A stretch of 13,149 nucleotides of DNA from Silvanigrellales bacterium (GCA_028285285.1 JANQPW010000752.1:1-13149); one strand, 5' to 3'. Numbered from the stretch's first letter, positions 1 through 6,967 are shown. Numbers and translations are program-made. The notes: a model not told the origin generated them from the sequence alone.

Positions 1-529
1 GGCCGCCGAGGTGCAAGAAATCCAGGGGTTTTCTAGAATCAGCTTCCTGATTGAGCCAAGGAACAAACATGTCGGCAGCCGTGGTCCGTCCCGAAAACAC
101 GACTTTAGAGCTTTCAAGGTGTCCGTCTGTTCGGTCGTCCATGTGCACTCCTGTGCACACCGAAAACAGATCTCGAAAAGGAATCAGAGGGTTCACAAGA
201 GACGTTGCCAAAGTTGATCCCTGACTCGAGCCTAACCAGACAGAAGGTTCTTCTCCGAGATAATTCTGAAGAATGCCCTGTTCAGTAAAGGGCAGTGGTC
301 GTGCATCGAAGGAGTAGGTTGCATCGCACCCACCAGGTGCAAACACTTGGATGAAGAAACGCTCTTCGGCGGGGTTTGGGCGCTCTTGTGCAAAAGCAAG
401 AGGTCTTCCTGTTCCGAGCACGGGCAACAGAGTATAGGCTGCGAGCCCTGAGCCGCTTCGCAGAAGCAGCTCTCTTCTTGAATAGTTGGCTTTCTGCTGA
501 GCCTGACGGTTTTTATTCTTTGTTTTCAA
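1..529 (-). CDS. Tat-exported DUF1501-like protein, N-terminal part (truncated by window edge)
   Basis: The reading frame is open for 176 codons from a TTG start at 529 to the window edge, so the C-terminal part is missing. The start is TTG because an in-frame TGA lies a few codons upstream, no ATG or GTG occurs between, and AGGAG (537-541) sits 7 bases ahead of it. Residues 17-22 read SRRELL, a twin-arginine motif. A hydrophobic stretch and a likely cleavage site follow (LAFA before QE, near residue 47), so the folded protein should be exported by Tat. The mature start, FFIQVFAPGGCDATY (residues 58-72), resembles the first strand of DUF1501 proteins, a family related to alkaline phosphatases and sulfatases. 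The gene is third in an operon, 45 bases after the lipoprotein gene. DUF1501 or DUF1552 proteins are commonly encoded beside DUF1588-type cytochromes, which supports the call. Substrate and biochemical role are unknown. Confidence 0.65.
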   Translation of the reverse strand, partial: MKTKNKNRQAQQKANYSRRELLLRSGSGLAAYTLLPVLGTGRPLAFAQERPNPAEERFFIQVFAPGGCDATYSFDARPLPFTEQGILQNYLGEEPSVWLGSSQGSTLATSLVNPLIPFRDLFSVCTGVHMDDRTDGHLESSKVVFSGRTTAADMFVPWLNQEADSRKPLDFLHLGG

Positions 530-536
530 AACACAA

Positions 537-541
537 CTCCT
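537..541 (-). promoter_or_regulatory. Ribosome binding site fixing a TTG start
   Basis: AGGAG on the minus strand, 7 bases ahead of the TTG at 529-527. It decides the start of the DUF1501-like gene, which has no usable ATG or GTG in frame. Confidence 0.7.
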
Positions 542-574
542 GAGTTCCGGGTCTGATCAATCTGCCTTCACAGT

Positions 575-1246
575 TCATCTCTTGAGCAACATTTCGGGGT
601 GCATCAAAATGCTGAAGAGAGCACCCTTGACCAAATCATGACTGGATATGTTTTCTTGCTGTTGAGTTGTTTCCAACAACTCAACATAGGCAGTGAGTGC
701 TTCTCTGTCTGCCTGAAAGCCGATGAGGCTGATCCAGAGATCGCTGAGGTGTTCGGAGGTGGCCGATCTCTCACAAACGGAAGCTAGGTTTGCCCTGATG
801 TTTTCCCTGAGGTTGTCATACAATAAAGTTCCAGGATAGTAACTGTTTTCGTCGGGTGTTTCCGGATCACAATTCTGTGAGAGCAAAGCGGCCAGTCGCT
901 CAAGCGTCGCGCTCCACAGCAGCACATTCATTGGATTTGCTTCACCATTCACAAAACGGTTGCCACCAGAGTCGCCAATGAAGAGCCCCATCAACGGACG
1001 CAGGGAGCCAAGCGGGTCTTCAATGACCAGTTGCAGAAGAAACCGATCTTGAAAACTCTCAATGAAGAGTCTCTGGCGCAATTGCTCTTGGACCGAGTCA
1101 AAACCCTTGTATTGCCCCGGACGTGTTCCGCCATCGAACACTCTCGAGGTGTTTCCCGCTGAGTTCAGTCCACATGCAGAAGCGAGCATCAACAAGGCTG
1201 CGATGGTAAGGCCGGAGGCGGTCCCCATTTGCTTGATGAAGTTCAT
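575..1246 (-). CDS. Lipoprotein partner of the cytochrome/DUF1501 operon, unknown function
   Basis: This encodes a 223-residue lipoprotein. The N-terminus is a signal peptide ending in LASAC with the lipidated cysteine at residue 25; the next residue is Gly, so outer-membrane sorting is likely. AGGA stands just before the ATG and overlaps the TGA of the upstream cytochrome gene, leaving only 7 bases between the genes, so translation is probably coupled. The body is helical and hydrophilic. The C-terminal 60 residues (LWISLIGFQADREALTAYVE, ending HPEMLLKR) resemble the helical segment ending in 'SPEFLYR' in planctomycete-type DUF1595/DUF1592 and DUF1800 proteins. My reading is that this is a detached piece of that architecture, anchored in a membrane beside its partner. 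It has no haem motif of its own. Expression is certain only by inference from the good ribosome site and gene order. Confidence 0.75.
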   Translation of the reverse strand: MNFIKQMGTASGLTIAALLMLASACGLNSAGNTSRVFDGGTRPGQYKGFDSVQEQLRQRLFIESFQDRFLLQLVIEDPLGSLRPLMGLFIGDSGGNRFVNGEANPMNVLLWSATLERLAALLSQNCDPETPDENSYYPGTLLYDNLRENIRANLASVCERSATSEHLSDLWISLIGFQADREALTAYVELLETTQQQENISSHDLVKGALFSILMHPEMLLKR

Positions 1247-1253
1247 ATTTTCC

Positions 1254-3113
1254 TCACTTTGGTGTTGAAGGTGAATGGAGCCAGTTCAGAAGTTGGCTGC
1301 GATCAGTGTCGGGCATAAAACCTGGGGGCATTCTGAGGGTGGAGTCTGTTGTTGTGAGTCTTTCCGAAATCGCATGCCGAGAGTCTGGGGCAGAAACCTG
1401 CTCACCGTTCTTTATGTAGCGAAAGGTCTGTCCGCCTTCGGCCTCGACCCATGAGGTCACATCCAGTCCTCCACGAGCCGTGTTTTTGTTGTGGCAGGTC
1501 TGACAGTTTTCCTCCAACAGAAAACGCACGCGGCAAGGCACTGAAGCGTCTATTTCTCCGGGCAATGAGGGCGTGTCGTAGCACAGTTCTGGGTTGGGAT
1601 CGCGGGCTTTTGCCAGATGGCTTGTGACCAGCTTCTTCAAAATGCTGCGAAATGCCAGACCCGAGTTGGGCAGTTCTTCGAAGTCGTTTTCAAGTTCCCT
1701 GAGCCAACCTCCATCAAAGGTCTGATCTTTGCCAAGATAAAATGTGGCCATGCGGCGCACTATGCAAGAGCGAAACTCAGGAGCCTCCTGTATGATGTTC
1801 AACAGATCTTCAAATCCATTCCCGTAGTTGTTGAGAGACTCATCGGAAAGCGAGCGAACGAGACCGGTTTTCCAGGTGCCATCTTCCCTCTTCCATGGTG
1901 CCAGGTACTCGCTCCACTGTTGGCCGCTGAGCACGACCCCATCATCAAAAACGTAATTGGGGTCGTCTGATTGGCTTGGCGTTCCATATTGTATTCCAGC
2001 AATTCCCAAGTTCCAGAACATGCCAGCCATGGGGTCCAGTTTGTAATGGCAGCTCTGGCATTCAGGCTGGCTGGCATGGACATCTCCAATTCCATGATCG
2101 GTATCGGGAAGCTCTATGGGAGTGAGATCATCGCACAGGTAGGTTCGGAAAAAATGGGCCGCTCTTCTTCTTTGGCGGTTGGTTGAGGAGTTTTGAAGCT
2201 TGACCCAGTACTCGTAGGGAAGCCGTGAACTGTCCAGGTTCTGATTTGAAGGCATTGGGTTTGGAATGGTTCTGAAATCCAAAACACTCTGCAGTTCATA
2301 GTCGCTGGGAAGAAACTGAAGGTACACAGAAGCAAAGTGCTCGATCAGCGATTGAAGTTGGAGGAGGGCCGCATGGGTCTTCTCTCCAGTGGGGTCCCAG
2401 TTGAACATGCAGCCCACGACGATGTCGTTGTGTGAATGGGAGTGAAGGCGCTCCAGCCAAACGCGACTTTTTCCAAAACCAAGAACGTTGACAAAGAGGT
2501 TGAGCGACTTGCTATCTTCCTTTTCGAAATCAAGAAAGTAGTCATCACAAAAGGCCTGTTTTTCAAAGTGTTCGATTTCGCCATCTTCCCCTCGAACCTC
2601 GATGATGTTTCTCCAAGCTTCGATTTGCTCTTGATAGGCAGTGATGATTTGCAAGTGGCTCTCGCCAGACTCGGGAGCACTCTCCAGGGGGAGCACATAT
2701 CGAGGAGAGGTCGACGCCAACAAAACGTCAAAGAAGTCTTGCCCTTCGTAAACCGCAACCGCGCTCCCAATGCTCAGAGGGTGAGAGGTTGCATTTTCAT
2801 ATCGTTTTGAGCCTCCACCTTTGAACCCCAGGAAGTAAAGGAAAAACTCGGCCAAGCCATCAGCAAAAGCAGGCCTTTGCATGAGCTGTGAGACAATTTC
2901 TGTGTCCGATTGTTGCAGAAGAGCTTGCACTTCGCCGGGAGACAAGAACAGGGTGTCGGCACTCAAGGTTCGGGCGGTTTTTTCGATCCACCAGGCGCGA
3001 TCCCAGTCGGCTGTTTCAGTGCCCTCCGAGCCGTCTGCCAAGGCAGGTGGAGATTGGTGGGTCACTGAGAAAAGCAAGGAAAGTGCAATAAAGACCTTCG
3101 CTATTTGATTCAT
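1254..3113 (-). CDS. Secreted di-haem cytochrome c-like protein (DUF1592/DUF1588/DUF1585-type)
   Basis: A 619-residue exported protein. I start it at the ATG at 3113 because GGAGG (3119-3123) lies 5 bases upstream and a signal peptide begins there, with likely cleavage after PPALA (residue 26). The frame stays open further upstream to 3302, but that stretch overlaps the divergent promoter. It has two haem c motifs: C352-x-x-C355-H356 followed by KLDP, the DUF1588 signature, and C537-x-x-C540-H541 near the C-terminus, followed by MPPG (595-598) whose Met could be an axial ligand. Residues 315-360 (RRAAHFFRTYLCDDLTPIEL, then CxxCH) match DUF1588, and 440-465 (FRSCIVRRMATFYLGKD) match DUF1585. 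The N-terminal half is DUF1592-like at best. The protein probably works in the periplasm or outside the cell with the two genes that follow. The haem domain at the C-terminus, rather than the N-terminus, is unusual. Function is unknown, possibly electron transfer or oxidative attack on a polymer. Confidence 0.8.
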   Translation of the reverse strand: MNQIAKVFIALSLLFSVTHQSPPALADGSEGTETADWDRAWWIEKTARTLSADTLFLSPGEVQALLQQSDTEIVSQLMQRPAFADGLAEFFLYFLGFKGGGSKRYENATSHPLSIGSAVAVYEGQDFFDVLLASTSPRYVLPLESAPESGESHLQIITAYQEQIEAWRNIIEVRGEDGEIEHFEKQAFCDDYFLDFEKEDSKSLNLFVNVLGFGKSRVWLERLHSHSHNDIVVGCMFNWDPTGEKTHAALLQLQSLIEHFASVYLQFLPSDYELQSVLDFRTIPNPMPSNQNLDSSRLPYEYWVKLQNSSTNRQRRRAAHFFRTYLCDDLTPIELPDTDHGIGDVHASQPECQSCHYKLDPMAGMFWNLGIAGIQYGTPSQSDDPNYVFDDGVVLSGQQWSEYLAPWKREDGTWKTGLVRSLSDESLNNYGNGFEDLLNIIQEAPEFRSCIVRRMATFYLGKDQTFDGGWLRELENDFEELPNSGLAFRSILKKLVTSHLAKARDPNPELCYDTPSLPGEIDASVPCRVRFLLEENCQTCHNKNTARGGLDVTSWVEAEGGQTFRYIKNGEQVSAPDSRHAISERLTTTDSTLRMPPGFMPDTDRSQLLNWLHSPSTPK

Positions 3114-3118
3114 TTGAT

Positions 3119-3123
3119 CCTCC
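3119..3123 (-). promoter_or_regulatory. Ribosome binding site of the cytochrome gene
   Basis: GGAGG on the minus strand, 5 bases ahead of the ATG at 3113-3111. It supports this start over the longer open frame reaching 3302. I could not find a convincing promoter for this operon between here and 3300. Confidence 0.75.
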
Positions 3124-3231
3124 GAATGAGACTCTCTTCCCAAGTGAGTTTCGTGGTGGTGTCGAGTTGAGAAGTGCAAGGTAGCGCAAGTCTGCCTCAG
3201 TTTCAGAGGAAATTTGAAGGGTCCGTCAGGT

Positions 3232-3256
3232 GATACCAAACTCAAGGGCTGGTATC
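3232..3256. promoter_or_regulatory. Inverted repeat, possible operator in the divergent region
   Basis: GATACCA at 3232-3238 and TGGTATC at 3250-3256 are perfect reverse complements, separated by 11 bases. The site lies about 37 bases upstream of the -35 box of the XRE-type regulator gene and about 120 bases upstream of the cytochrome operon start. The arm length and near two-turn spacing suit a dimeric DNA-binding protein, the neighbouring regulator being the obvious candidate. There is no T tract, so it is not a terminator. Binding is inference. Confidence 0.4.
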
Positions 3257-3292
3257 GCTGGAGGCGACATGCAAGCTGATTTGGAAAAAAGA

Positions 3293-3322
3293 TTGACCAC
3301 ATCGTGAGCCCCCTCTTATAAC
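3293..3322 (+). promoter_or_regulatory. Sigma70-type promoter of the XRE regulator
   Basis: TTGACC (3293-3298) and TATAAC (3317-3322) are separated by 18 bases and match the sigma70 consensus at five of six positions each. The expected transcription start is about 3329, giving a leader of roughly 40 bases before the ATG at 3371. This makes the upstream in-frame start at 3329 untenable. Confidence 0.75.
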
Positions 3323-3358
3323 TTTCTCTTGCAAAAAGATGGCATTGAAGGTTCCCGC

Positions 3359-3364
3359 AGGAGG
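3359..3364 (+). promoter_or_regulatory. Ribosome binding site of the XRE regulator
   Basis: AGGAGG, 6 bases ahead of the ATG at 3371. With the promoter just upstream it fixes the gene start. Confidence 0.8.
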
Positions 3365-3370
3365 CGCGAA

Positions 3371-4117
3371 ATGAACGAGTCCCAGCTCTATGCGATCATT
3401 GAAACACTGAAGACACTCTTGAAGAGAAAGGGTTTGAAGTACGTTGATCTGGCTCAGAAACTGGGTGTTTCTGTTACTACTGTGAAGAGGATTTTCTCAG
3501 AGAAAGAGCTCGGTGTCGGTAGGTTGATGGAAATCTGCGATGTTCTTGGAATCCGCTTTTTTGACCTCGTGGAATTGGCAAGGAACGATTGCTTTCCTGA
3601 GGTTTATCTGACAGATGAGCAAGAAGAGTTCTTTGCCGAGTCGTTGGAGAGCTTTGAGATTTTTCAGCTCATCCACCGCGGGTGGGACTTCAGCCGAATA
3701 AGAGACAAGCTGGGAATAGATAAAGTCGCTTGGCAAAAAGTAACTCGAGATCTGGATCGTCTCGGATTGATTGATCGCCTGGAAAATGAACGTGTCACTC
3801 CTCGCTCACCGGGGATCATCAGGCTGAAGACAAAAGGTCCCTTGGCCAGGGTCGTGCACAAAGATCAGCACAAGGACTTTCTGGAGCAAACATTTGAAGA
3901 TCCACCCAGCGATCAACGACTCTATTTTACAGGGGAGTTCCATGTTGCCCAAGACACGTTGCGGGAGGTGGTGGCACAGCTAGAGTCCATTTCGAAGAGG
4001 CTTCCCCACAAAGCCTGGCGTGACGAGATGTTTTCGCCCTCAGAGTCGTTGGTTCCCTTAAAGGCTGTTGTGGTTGTTGGCCGACGGCGGCAGTCTGGAG
4101 AACGCTCTGAGCGGTAA
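3371..4117 (+). CDS. XRE-family helix-turn-helix transcriptional regulator
   Basis: A 248-residue cytoplasmic DNA-binding protein. Residues 8-70 form a Cro/C1-type domain: GLKYVDLAQKLGVSVTTVKR carries the helix-turn-helix, with the recognition helix near 34-43, and 'MEICDVLGIRFFDLVELA' completes the five-helix fold. Residues 93-173 look like a winged-helix segment (FQLIHRGWDFSRIRDKLGI, then DLDRLGLIDRLENERV) followed by IIRLKTKGPLARVVHKD, a pattern I recognise from larger XRE-type regulators of proteobacteria. The effector, if any, is unknown. The remaining C-terminus has no motif I recognise. The gene has its own strong promoter and faces away from the cytochrome operon across a 257-base region with an inverted repeat, so control of that operon, of itself, or both is plausible. 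Its stop is only 9 bases from the stop of the convergent lipoprotein gene, and I see no terminator between them. Confidence 0.85.
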   Translation: MNESQLYAIIETLKTLLKRKGLKYVDLAQKLGVSVTTVKRIFSEKELGVGRLMEICDVLGIRFFDLVELARNDCFPEVYLTDEQEEFFAESLESFEIFQLIHRGWDFSRIRDKLGIDKVAWQKVTRDLDRLGLIDRLENERVTPRSPGIIRLKTKGPLARVVHKDQHKDFLEQTFEDPPSDQRLYFTGEFHVAQDTLREVVAQLESISKRLPHKAWRDEMFSPSESLVPLKAVVVVGRRRQSGERSER

Positions 4118-4126
4118 GTCAAGATT

Positions 4127-5842
4127 TCAACCTTCGCTTTGCTCTCGGTTCAAGGAGCCTGGAAACAGGTGCCGAAATGCAATGGTCACCACATCGCACC
4201 TCTCGACCCAGTGGGCCGAAGCTTCCGCAATGGACTTGGCGTTCAATTCAGGTGCCGCCTGCAGTTCCTCGAAGTAGGCAACTTTTGCTTGGCTCAGGCA
4301 GGCTGACTCTGTTGGGGAGAGTCGAAAGAGCTTGCCCCAATTCCAGAGAGGAATGTGCTTAGAAAGATATGCGAAGTGAAAGCTATCGCCTCCGGAGCCG
4401 ATGAGCGCATTCAGTCTACTGAGGAATTCGATCAAACTTTGGGGGCCAAGGGGAATGAGGCGTTCAGAAATTGTTCCTCCCGGAATGAGTGTTGCATCAT
4501 TCCACACGAAGTTCTTCCATGTTTGAGCATAGAGGTTTGTCAAGAAAGACAGAAATGCTGACCTTCGAAAGGCCTGAGACTCAGCAGATAGTCTCAACTC
4601 CAATCGAACATGTTCGTAGTTGAGCGACTCTTTAAATCTTCCTTCTTGCACGCGAACGGCATTCCAATGTCCTATCCGAAGTTGGGAACTTCTTCGCGCA
4701 TCGTTGAGTGCGGACAAGCCGAGTGGGCTCACCATGCTGTTGTAAGAGATGAGCCGGCCCCCTTTCACAGTGAACACTATCGCAAATGCCTCCAGAAACT
4801 TGTAGTACTGAACAAGGTTTTCCATTTTTGTTTCGGCACCAAATGCAGACTTAGGAACGACAACTGTTGCGTGAATGCTGGCTGGCTGGACACGTTTCTT
4901 TTGGCTGTCCTTGATCAGCAAGGTTTTCAGAAAGTCAAACAGTCCGGCCTCCATCTCGATGTAGGTGTCAAATTTGTTAGAGATGACTTCCCAGAGCTGT
5001 TTTTCAGCGGTCAGATTTATGTTCAAGTTTTGCTTTTGGCCTTGCTCGTTCAAAACAAGCAAGTGTTTCGGAATCGAGATCGCCAAGTTTTGCAAGAACT
5101 TCTGGCGCAAATTGTCTTTGACTTGGTTGATCAGCTGTGGAAGTTCGTTGTCGAGCTCGTTTGTCGCCTTGTAGTGCTCATAGAGATCCAAGCTGCTTTC
5201 ATCGAAGTGTGGGAACACTTTCTCGTCGCTCCAGCTGAAAACTTCATCGGCTTGTTTCCGGAGTCGGCGAAGGTTTTTGGGCATGTAGAGTTTGATGGGG
5301 TAGCGATTGAACATGAGCTTTTGCAGCTCGGGGGGGAGGTAGTCAAAAAGAATTCCTTGAGGAGGGTTGAGCTCATTTTTGAAGATCTCCATCAGTTGAG
5401 AGGGAGTCTTCTCTGCTGAGGTTTTGAAAATGCTCGACCGGGAAAGATCCCAAACGGGGAGCTTTGAGTCTTCCCACACGGGTTTCAGCTGTGGTCCCAG
5501 TTTTCGGATCTCCTCAAGGCACCATGTGAGGTAAACTCTTTGAAGCTCTGGGATGAGGATTTCTTCAGAGAATGAGGCAATCCCACGCCCGTTGAGACCG
5601 TATGTTTTGAGCACTCTTGGGGAATGACCTTCCACTTCAAAGCCAAAACTTGGGTTGTGAGAAAGAGAGCGAATGTTTGTGGGTAGGGGTGTTCCTTTAG
5701 TGAGTTTTTTGGAGAGGGCGAGATAGATTTCTTTGGTGGAGGCCTCCGTGGTTTCTTGACCCTTTAGCCTGTTGCTGAATTCTCGAGATTTGCAAGAGGT
5801 CAACACCAAAAGCATGACGAGGAACAGGCTTGTTGCGCTCAT
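4127..5842 (-). CDS. Large lipoprotein with amidoligase-like motifs
   Basis: A 571-residue lipoprotein. The signal peptide ends in LTSC with the lipidated cysteine at residue 17 and Lys next, which suggests outer-membrane sorting. AGGGAG stands 5 bases before the ATG. I do not recognise the family with certainty. Three patches recall the amidoligase branch of glutamine synthetase-like carboxylate-amine ligases, in the expected order: FGFEVE at 66-71 (family strand 'FGVEIE', whose acidic residues bind metal), SIHATVVV at 322-329 (position of 'HVHVD', here with only one His), and EHVRLELRLS at 410-419 (position of 'EFR'). The domain would be longer than usual, with about 100 extra residues between the first two motifs. 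An ATP-dependent enzyme outside the cytoplasm would be odd, so an inactive or repurposed fold is equally likely. Residues 150-310 are charged and helical. The gene is divergent from a pair of small lipoprotein genes and convergent with the XRE regulator. Confidence 0.8.
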   Translation of the reverse strand: MSATSLFLVMLLVLTSCKSREFSNRLKGQETTEASTKEIYLALSKKLTKGTPLPTNIRSLSHNPSFGFEVEGHSPRVLKTYGLNGRGIASFSEEILIPELQRVYLTWCLEEIRKLGPQLKPVWEDSKLPVWDLSRSSIFKTSAEKTPSQLMEIFKNELNPPQGILFDYLPPELQKLMFNRYPIKLYMPKNLRRLRKQADEVFSWSDEKVFPHFDESSLDLYEHYKATNELDNELPQLINQVKDNLRQKFLQNLAISIPKHLLVLNEQGQKQNLNINLTAEKQLWEVISNKFDTYIEMEAGLFDFLKTLLIKDSQKKRVQPASIHATVVVPKSAFGAETKMENLVQYYKFLEAFAIVFTVKGGRLISYNSMVSPLGLSALNDARRSSQLRIGHWNAVRVQEGRFKESLNYEHVRLELRLSAESQAFRRSAFLSFLTNLYAQTWKNFVWNDATLIPGGTISERLIPLGPQSLIEFLSRLNALIGSGGDSFHFAYLSKHIPLWNWGKLFRLSPTESACLSQAKVAYFEELQAAPELNAKSIAEASAHWVERCDVVTIAFRHLFPGSLNREQSEG

Positions 5843-5874
5843 AGAAGCTCCCTACCAACACTCAGCAGGAGGCT

Positions 5875-5880
5875 ATGATA
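5875..5880 (-). promoter_or_regulatory. Possible -10 box for the large lipoprotein gene
   Basis: TATCAT on the minus strand, matching the -10 consensus at five of six positions, about 30 bases upstream of the ATG at 5842. The -35 region (TTTTCC about 17-18 bases further up) is weak. Confidence 0.35.
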
Positions 5881-5927
5881 CGTGATCAGCAGGCAGAAGG
5901 AAAAAGAGTGGGCTCAAGACCGGTTTG

Positions 5928-5936
5928 TGCTAAGAT
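5928..5936 (+). promoter_or_regulatory. Possible extended -10 promoter of the small lipoprotein pair
   Basis: TGC followed by TAAGAT (5931-5936) has the form of an extended -10 element, which can work without a good -35 box; none is visible. It lies about 30 bases before the ATG at 5965 in the divergent region. Confidence 0.35.
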
Positions 5937-5964
5937 CACTTTAAGAGTGCCCTTAGGAGGAGAC

Positions 5965-6321
5965 ATGAACCGGTTCCCATTGAAATTCTGAGCACTCGTT
6001 TGTGGCCTGGCGCTCATCGGTTGTGTTGCTCAGAGGTCAAGCACTGACCGCGACTCAGCACGCCTCGGTCCTGCGCTTTTGACTGAAGGAGCGCGGCTTC
6101 CCGGATTTGATTTTGAGGCCCGTCGAAAAGCATTCTCAGACCCTCTCGTCGAGATTCTGAAGTCTCCAGATGAAACGAAAAAGAAAGTTCTGAAGTGGGT
6201 GAAGGCAAATCTGGAGTCTCAGGAAAATGGAGCCCCTCCGGGAACTTTCCGTTTTGCCGAGTCTAGGGCTGGGGCTTCCTTTGCCCGAATAAGTTCTTTT
6301 AACTTTTGGAGCTGTGCATGA
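5965..6321 (+). pseudogene. Small lipoprotein gene interrupted by TGA at codon 9
   Basis: An ATG at 5965 follows AGGAGG (5955-5960). Reading on gives MNRFPLKF, a TGA at 5989-5991, then ALVCGLALIGC, and about 100 further open codons to the TGA at 6319. With any residue at codon 9 this is a textbook lipoprotein signal peptide with lipobox LIGC, so the stop interrupts what must recently have been a gene of 118 residues. A single change from TGG (Trp) would create it. No ATG, GTG or TTG restores the signal peptide: the first later start in frame is TTG at 6079, which lies past the lipobox. The mature part (GARLPGFDFEARRKAF, then a helical charged stretch) is not a family I recognise. The stop lies 10 bases before the next lipoprotein ATG, so the two form an operon. 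Alternatives are a sequencing error or partial readthrough. Confidence 0.7.
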
Positions 6322-6331
6322 GGGGAACTCT

Positions 6332-6877
6332 ATGTTTAAATCAGAATCTCTGATCGCTGCGTTGATTCTTGCATTCGTGGGTGGATGCAACCCGCCCCCT
6401 GGAACAGGGTCAATTCGGTCTGCAGATGAGTCGGTCCAAGTTTCCAACGAGACAGCTGCAGTGAACGGAAAAAACTGTAGTCTCACCGAAAAGATCAGTT
6501 TCTTTCAAGGTGTTTACTACACTTTGCTGACGGACCCAAAGAGTCAATTGAGTTTCGTGGATATGGTTTACTTCATAATCAAAAAACATCCAGACTTTGC
6601 AAAGAGAAGAATTCGGACATTTTTGGAGCGAAGACTGAGAGACTTGCGGTCTTTAGAATCTAAGTCTGAGTCGGTGGAAGCTGAGATCGTCGCTATTGAA
6701 AACGTTTGGCTAACCGCTACAAACCCAGGCCAGACGAGTCGCGAGGTGGTCGTGACTGAAACAGAACAAACCATAGATCTCAACAACATGAGCGCAGAAG
6801 AGCAAGCACAACTTGAAGAGATCATGAAGCTCCTTCAAGTGGAAACGTGTGGTGAGAACGTGGAGGAGCCTGAGTAG
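6332..6877 (+). CDS. Lipoprotein of unknown function
   Basis: A 181-residue lipoprotein. I choose ATG 6332, preceded by AGGGG at 6 bases, over the upstream in-frame GTG at 6314, because the signal peptide MFKSESLIAALILAFVGGC begins there; the lipidated cysteine is residue 19. After a low-complexity linker the protein is mainly helical and highly charged: 52-68 (EKISFFQGVYYTLLTDP), then 90-125 rich in Arg, Lys and Glu, which could form a coiled coil. Two further cysteines (49 and 173) flank this helical body and could form a disulfide. The C-terminus is acidic. I recognise no family. It follows the interrupted lipoprotein gene by 10 bases and is probably co-transcribed with it. It lies 144 bases before the LolA-like operon with palindromes between, so it is probably a separate unit. 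Confidence 0.75.
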   Translation: MFKSESLIAALILAFVGGCNPPPGTGSIRSADESVQVSNETAAVNGKNCSLTEKISFFQGVYYTLLTDPKSQLSFVDMVYFIIKKHPDFAKRRIRTFLERRLRDLRSLESKSESVEAEIVAIENVWLTATNPGQTSREVVVTETEQTIDLNNMSAEEQAQLEEIMKLLQVETCGENVEEPE

Positions 6878-6921
6878 GGCCAAGACTCAATCCTCGGGTT
6901 CGCTCATCTTCTGTTTCGGAG

Positions 6922-6966
6922 TCACGACTGTCGTGAGATAGCGCCGCGGTACGACGTTCGGGTCGT
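6922..6966. promoter_or_regulatory. Two palindromes sharing ACGAC half-sites, possible operator
   Basis: TCACGAC-T-GTCGTGA at 6922-6936 is a perfect 7-bp inverted repeat around one base. A second one, ACGAC (6951-6955) and GTCGT (6962-6966), lies 14 bases downstream. All four arms contain ACGAC or its complement. The block sits directly upstream of the probable promoter of the five-gene operon. No T tract follows, so it is not a terminator of the preceding gene. Confidence 0.45.
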
Positions 6967-6967
6967 G

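Noticed and set aside
3160..3205. TTGC-rich pair on the minus strand resembling a sigma54 promoter
   Set aside because: The required GG ten bases before the GC of the -12 element is missing (TT instead).
3114..3302. Sixty-three-residue N-terminal extension of the cytochrome-like gene
   Set aside because: A signal peptide and a good ribosome site begin at 3113. The extension runs into the divergent sigma70 promoter and has no export signal.
3329..3370. Upstream in-frame start for the XRE regulator
   Set aside because: The predicted transcription start falls at about 3329, and the AGGAGG site places the start at 3371.
4610..5419. Open frame of 269 codons on the plus strand
   Set aside because: Lies wholly inside the lipoprotein gene on the other strand. 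No ribosome site, no recognisable motif; a shadow of codon bias.
5989..5991. TGA read as tryptophan genome-wide, or as selenocysteine
   Set aside because: TGA ends many intact genes here (7834, 9078, 10349, 11035, 12357), and nothing suggests a selenoprotein or a nearby SECIS-like element.
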